The notes beneath the pieces were generated by a model. The model was not told the DNA's origin and did no database searches. It worked only from the letters and a program-made list of their open reading frames with translations. Below are positions 60,309-64,000 of a stretch of 64,000 bases of DNA, piece after piece (position 1 is the stretch's first letter; each line of letters starts with the position of its first letter). This DNA comes from CAZSSH01 sp964609825 (GTDB lineage Bacteria; Verrucomicrobiota; Lentisphaeria; Victivallales; Victivallaceae): the NCBI GenBank assembly GCA_964609825.1, contig CAZSSH010000003.1, forward strand, positions 1 to 64,000, given 5' to 3'. A program made the position numbers and the translations under genes.

Positions 60309-61154
60309 ATGGCCGACCTTCAATTTACCGTAAATCCCGAAAAATGTATCTCGTGCAACCAGTGCGTCAAAGACTGCCCCTGCGGCGTCATCCAAAACCC
60401 CAAAGGGAAAATCCCGTCGGTCACTCCCGAGTCCTCTTTAAACTGTATCGGTTGCCAGCATTGCCTCGCCGTCTGCCCGACGGGAGCACTGTCGATTTTG
60501 GGCGTCAAGCCGGAGGAGTGCCTCGCCTTGGACAAGGATTTGCTGCCGACACTGGCCCAGCAAAGTTTGCTGTTGCGCGGCCGCCGCACCGTCCGGCAGT
60601 TTGACCAAAGCAATGTCAATAAAGGTGTCATCGCCGATTTGCTGGCCACCGTCGCCAATTGCCCCACCGGCTGCAATGATCAGTCGCTCAAATTTACCGT
60701 CATTGACGAAATCGCCGTGATGCACCAATTGCGCGAGCGCGTCGCCGATTTGCTGGAGTTGGAGCTCAAAGCCGGGCGGCTCGACCCCGCTTCATTTCTG
60801 GCGGCCGGGCTCCAAAATTACCGCAAACACGGCATCGACGACTTTTTCCGCGGCGCGCCGCATGCGTTGATCGTTTCGGCCGGCCCCACCGCCACCTGCC
60901 CGGTGGAGGATGTCAACATCGCCCTCAGTTACTTTGAATTGTTGGCCAACACCGCCAAACTCGGCACCCTCTGGTGCGGCATGCTCAAATTTGCACTCGA
61001 AACTTTGCCGGAGCTAAAAAAAGCGCTCCAACTTGACGACCAGCAATACTTTTACCCGGTGCTTTTCGGTACTCCGTTGGTCCGCTATCACCGCACCGTC
61101 AAACGCGACAACGCGGCCAAAATCCGCAATGTCAAACTCAAAGAGCTCCAATAA
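60309..61154 (+). CDS. Nitroreductase fused to a 2[4Fe-4S] ferredoxin domain
   Basis: The 281-residue protein has two [4Fe-4S] motifs at the N-terminus (CISCNQCVKDCPCG and CIGCQHCLAVCPTG), followed by a nitroreductase-type FMN domain (LLRGRRTVRQFDQSNVNKGV, NCPTGCNDQSLKF, GTLWCGMLKFAL). It is an anaerobic flavin/Fe-S reductase of unknown substrate, common in gut anaerobes. AAGGAAAT precedes the ATG. It is convergent with the next gene, with only 9 bp between them. Confidence 0.9.
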   Translation: MADLQFTVNPEKCISCNQCVKDCPCGVIQNPKGKIPSVTPESSLNCIGCQHCLAVCPTGALSILGVKPEECLALDKDLLPTLAQQSLLLRGRRTVRQFDQSNVNKGVIADLLATVANCPTGCNDQSLKFTVIDEIAVMHQLRERVADLLELELKAGRLDPASFLAAGLQNYRKHGIDDFFRGAPHALIVSAGPTATCPVEDVNIALSYFELLANTAKLGTLWCGMLKFALETLPELKKALQLDDQQYFYPVLFGTPLVRYHRTVKRDNAAKIRNVKLKELQ

Positions 61155-61163
61155 CGTTGTCCG

Positions 61164-63638
61164 TCAACGCAACCCCAGTATGGCAAAGCGGCGATAAATT
61201 TCGCCGATTTCTTTTTCATTGAGCTCACGCCCGAGGATGGTGAGACGCAGCATTTGACCAAAGAATCTGCCGGTGCCGCCATCGGTCACCGCATCTCGCT
61301 CGGCGGGCAAGCCGCCGATAAAAAATCCCTCGCTGGAGCGTGTACCGTTGCAAGGGGTTTCGGCGGCCAATTTGCCATTGACGTACAAACGCAACATTTT
61401 GGCGTCATAAGTCACCACCGAGTGATACCATTTGCCGGGGGTGAGCTTTTCAGTACTTTTCGCGTCCCGCCACGGGTTGGGGTGCCGCCGATCCTGGGGG
61501 AGCCGCCGGGCGGTGAGGCAACCGTTTTCATCAATCAAAAGCGTTGCTTGCTCGCCGCGCTGGTAAGTGAGAAACTGAGCCCCCTTATCCAAGGACTCGA
61601 CTTTAAACACGATCTCCATACTCATGGGGCCGTAAGGCACCGACTCCATCGACGGAGTTAGTACCAAATCACCTTGAAACTCCAAAGCGCGACCGTCGAT
61701 TTGATTGAGATTGACAAAAGGCCAACGCGTCACATTTTCCGGAATATCGAGATCAAAACCGCCGCCTGAGCGGTCAACAATCCGCACCGGTTTGGTCTGC
61801 CAGCCGGGGACAAAAATCCACTCTGCCCAAACTTCGTCGGCGGCAAAATACGGCTTGCACCAAATGGTCGGCGAGTACGCGTATTTGCCGTCGGGAAGCA
61901 GTGTCAATACCTGATAGTACTCCTCGCCGTTGGGCGCGTCGGCAACTTGCGAGTCAAGCAGCGTCTGGCGCGGCGGTTGTTTGAATAACTGAAAGTTGCG
62001 CCCGGCTTGCCCCGGCGTCACATCCAGCGAGCCGCCGGTATCGGGCAAGCTCATCCGCTGCAAGGCGTGGCCGCTGCGGCAAATGCTGTACATGGCCCCG
62101 TCCTGCGGCTTGACCAGCGACCAACTGAGCAGCCGGTTGCCCTCATAATAGGAGGCATTGACCGCTTTGCCGTTGATGCGCAGCACCACCCCTTGCTCCG
62201 GCCCGGCCAAACGGTGCAATGGGATTGAGTAAAACAACTGGTCGAGACGGTTGCGCGGCGTCACCACGGCGATGTCGGGCAAGTTTTGATAAGTAAAAAC
62301 GTTGCCGTCACTAGCGGTGAGCGTCACTCTGACTTTAATCACCCGGCTTGCTTTGCGGTCGGCGGTATATGCGTCCGTCCAACGGTAATCCTTCATCATC
62401 GTAAAATCAAGCTCGGGCGAGGCGTGCTCGGCCAAAACTTTGTCCTGCTCGGATAATAAGGTGATTTTTACGTTGCCGCTTTTGATGGTATTCTCCGCCG
62501 GGAGCGGTAAAAACTCAAGCATCAAAGGTTCGCCGGTGCTCAACGCCTTGCGGTACGAAAGCACGCTTTGCGGCACGCCGGGCTCAACATCGCAAATTTT
62601 ATGACCGTTGTAATCCGCCAGAAACCGTTCGGCGATTTCCAGACGCGAGGTCAGGGTCGAAAACGACGGCAGCAAGGTCGTCGCCTCTTTGTAATCATTG
62701 GCCACCCAGTGCAAAAAATCAACATTGGCCGATCCGGTTTTTTCCCAAACCTGACGCAGTAATTTTGTCCCGTCATGGCTGATAAAGTTGCGGTTGTACG
62801 GCCGGTCGCTCAAATAACCTGGCCACAAGGTACCGCCCAAATACTTTGCGGCTTTGAGGCCGGTCGCTTTTTGCCGCAATTTTGCGGGAAAGGTGGCCCC
62901 CTCAAGCAAACTTGAGTTGCCAAAATTATAGACGCCGTCAAAGAGCTCCAGATACGGGCGATTCTGATCCAAATCAAAATCGCCAGTCAACGCCGGCTGC
63001 AAACCGCCCAGCTCCATAATCCAAAAGAGATTGTGTCCCTTGCGGTTGCTCTCGGCAATGACTTTTTGCCAAAACTCCGCCGGGATATAATTGTTGACGT
63101 AAAACATCACAATTAAACGCCCGTCCTGTCGGCGCCAGACCGGCGATTGGCCGCACTCCTTGACCATCAAGTCCAAGCTGGCGTTAAAAAATTCGACCGC
63201 CTTGTCCGACCCGAGCTGGCGGTAGGCCGCCAGATACTCCAAGTACGGAATCATGGTCATCTGATTGCCGGGAATCGCCGCCGCGGCTTTTTCGACATAT
63301 TTCATCAATTGCAGCTGCCGGTTGATGTTGTGCCCTATTTCCGGTTTTTGCAGTGAAGCGTGATTGTAAAACAAGCCGTCGGCGCCAAAGGTATTCCACC
63401 CGTGCCGCTGCAAAATGATCATCTCCTTGCGGTGAAGACTGACCGCAAACTCATCCGCATCAAACGGCTTGGCAAAATCCCAGGTCAAAGGCAAAATGGA
63501 GAAATCATACGGAGTCACCAGTCCTTTGCCGGTCACCGTCGGCGCATACCAGCCCATATAGTTGGCGAGCGTCATCTTTTCGCCTGCCGCGAGTACGGCA
63601 ACAGCAAACAATAAAGTTATCAGGATGTACTTTTTCAT
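61164..63638 (-). CDS. Secreted GH71/GH99-like glycosidase with C-terminal LamG-type domain
   Basis: The 824-residue precursor has a signal peptide (MKKYILITLLFAVAVLAAG). The N-terminal 380 residues form a probable TIM barrel resembling GH71/GH99-type endo-enzymes (NYMGWYAPTVTG, NTFGADGLFYNHASL, MIPYLEYLAAYRQLG, LFDGVYNFGNSSLLEG). Middle beta-domains follow, and the last 170 residues form a concanavalin-A/LamG-like fold (GPMSMEIVFKVESLDKGAQF, LTPGKWYHSVVTYDAKMLRL). AAGGAT supports the ATG at 63638. The family assignment is tentative. It follows a pseudopilin gene, as in the other two modules. Confidence 0.6.
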   Translation of the reverse strand: MKKYILITLLFAVAVLAAGEKMTLANYMGWYAPTVTGKGLVTPYDFSILPLTWDFAKPFDADEFAVSLHRKEMIILQRHGWNTFGADGLFYNHASLQKPEIGHNINRQLQLMKYVEKAAAAIPGNQMTMIPYLEYLAAYRQLGSDKAVEFFNASLDLMVKECGQSPVWRRQDGRLIVMFYVNNYIPAEFWQKVIAESNRKGHNLFWIMELGGLQPALTGDFDLDQNRPYLELFDGVYNFGNSSLLEGATFPAKLRQKATGLKAAKYLGGTLWPGYLSDRPYNRNFISHDGTKLLRQVWEKTGSANVDFLHWVANDYKEATTLLPSFSTLTSRLEIAERFLADYNGHKICDVEPGVPQSVLSYRKALSTGEPLMLEFLPLPAENTIKSGNVKITLLSEQDKVLAEHASPELDFTMMKDYRWTDAYTADRKASRVIKVRVTLTASDGNVFTYQNLPDIAVVTPRNRLDQLFYSIPLHRLAGPEQGVVLRINGKAVNASYYEGNRLLSWSLVKPQDGAMYSICRSGHALQRMSLPDTGGSLDVTPGQAGRNFQLFKQPPRQTLLDSQVADAPNGEEYYQVLTLLPDGKYAYSPTIWCKPYFAADEVWAEWIFVPGWQTKPVRIVDRSGGGFDLDIPENVTRWPFVNLNQIDGRALEFQGDLVLTPSMESVPYGPMSMEIVFKVESLDKGAQFLTYQRGEQATLLIDENGCLTARRLPQDRRHPNPWRDAKSTEKLTPGKWYHSVVTYDAKMLRLYVNGKLAAETPCNGTRSSEGFFIGGLPAERDAVTDGGTGRFFGQMLRLTILGRELNEKEIGEIYRRFAILGLR

Positions 63639-63639
63639 A

Positions 63640-64000
63640 TTAATCCTTGGGGTTGCGGGTCCAAAAACCGCGCGGCAGCGTCGCCGAACCGGTCCCGATG
63701 GTGCGATTGTAATCCAAATTGACGGCGCGGCCGTCGGCAAACAAGTAATTATTTTTATTGGCATGGTAATCGGGCATCTGCGAATACACCGGGGTTGAGG
63801 CTGTTGTCGCATACAAATTGATGATCCGGGTGTTGCCGCAAAACAGCCAGCGGTTGTCCGGCACCTTGGCCTCCCCGATCGCAATCAGCTCGCTCGGCTT
63901 GGGTACTTGCGGCAATTTAAGACATTTACCAAGTTTGCTGTAACCGATCCCGAGCAAGAGACTGTTGTCGGTATTGGCCGGGTCGGCGCCGGAATTCATC
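63640..64000 (-). CDS. Pseudopilin-like protein, C-terminal part (5' partial)
   Basis: The frame is open to the end of the window, so the N-terminal prepilin helix is not seen. The visible part of about 120 residues ends in DYHANKNNYLFADGRAVNLDYN, the H-X9-DG element of PVC pseudopilins, preceded by IGEAKVPDNRWLFCG. It lies 1 bp before the secreted glycosidase, repeating the pseudopilin-GH order of the other two modules. Confidence 0.78.
   Translation of the reverse strand, partial: MNSGADPANTDNSLLLGIGYSKLGKCLKLPQVPKPSELIAIGEAKVPDNRWLFCGNTRIINLYATTASTPVYSQMPDYHANKNNYLFADGRAVNLDYNRTIGTGSATLPRGFWTRNPKD

Overview
The window looks like a chromosomal segment of a fermentative, probably animal- or termite-gut-associated member of the Lentisphaerota (Victivallales-like, PVC superphylum). 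This is an inference from gene content. The signs are prepilin-type N-terminal proteins paired with secreted glycoside hydrolases and a sugar-responsive regulator, no SusC/D-like genes, large multi-domain glycosidases, a glycyl radical enzyme, and a compact anaerobe-type (nifI1/nifI2-containing) nitrogenase cluster. Both ends of the window cut genes.

Region 1 (1-22.6 kb) is a nitrogen-fixation island. It opens with an operon for an Mrp/Nbp35 Fe-S carrier ATPase, a C_GCAxxG_C_C protein and a NifX/MTH1175-like protein (1-1617). A GntR-pseudopilin-glycosidase module (1.7-5.85 kb), bracketed by a 49-bp direct repeat that is also a terminator, interrupts the island. Then come a NifA-type sigma54 activator (6.1-7.7 kb, + strand) and, all on the minus strand, modABC, a nif11-HEPN-nifV-GNAT operon, and nifH-nifI1-nifI2-nifD-nifK-nifE-nifN-nifB-ferredoxin. 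Near-perfect sigma54 -24/-12 promoters precede nifA, modA, nif11 and nifH. Each has one or two TAC-N6-GTA inverted repeats 40-135 bp further upstream. Together these define one NifA-like regulon covering the activator, molybdate uptake, homocitrate synthesis, the structural proteins and FeMo-co assembly.

Region 2 (22.8-30.3 kb, minus strand) is a six-gene, fully overlapping operon: FGGY (sedoheptulokinase-like) kinase, DUF4432 aldose epimerase-like protein, glycyl radical activating enzyme, a glycyl radical enzyme with an unusual radical loop, a GntR/LacI-type regulator and a class I mannose-6-phosphate isomerase-like protein. I do not recognise this pathway, and it is the best candidate for an undescribed metabolic system here.

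Region 3 (30.7-37.7 kb) holds a polysaccharide-deacetylase-like protein with an uncharacterised toroid-type protein, then a LacI-pseudopilin-glycosidase operon on the minus strand. Region 4 (38-46.5 kb, plus strand) holds a Cu/Ag-type RND efflux pair (CusB-CusA), an FMN riboswitch with ribB, and a ClC-type channel/transporter with a CBS-like tail. Region 5 (46.6-55.6 kb, minus) is a glycan operon: a GntR/LacI-type regulator, a 1,491-residue clan GH-A enzyme with three N-terminal repeats, a GH38 alpha-mannosidase and a PL22-like oligogalacturonate lyase.

Region 6 (55.7-61.2 kb) handles sulfur amino acids. A trans-sulfuration enzyme is divergent from thiS-thiF, a cystathionine-beta-synthase-like/cysteine synthase gene, a cystathionine gamma-lyase-like gene and a ferredoxin-nitroreductase. 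A repeated operator lies in the divergent promoter region. Region 7 (61.2-64 kb, minus) is a third pseudopilin-glycosidase pair, cut by the window end. No tRNA, rRNA, CRISPR array or transposase was found.
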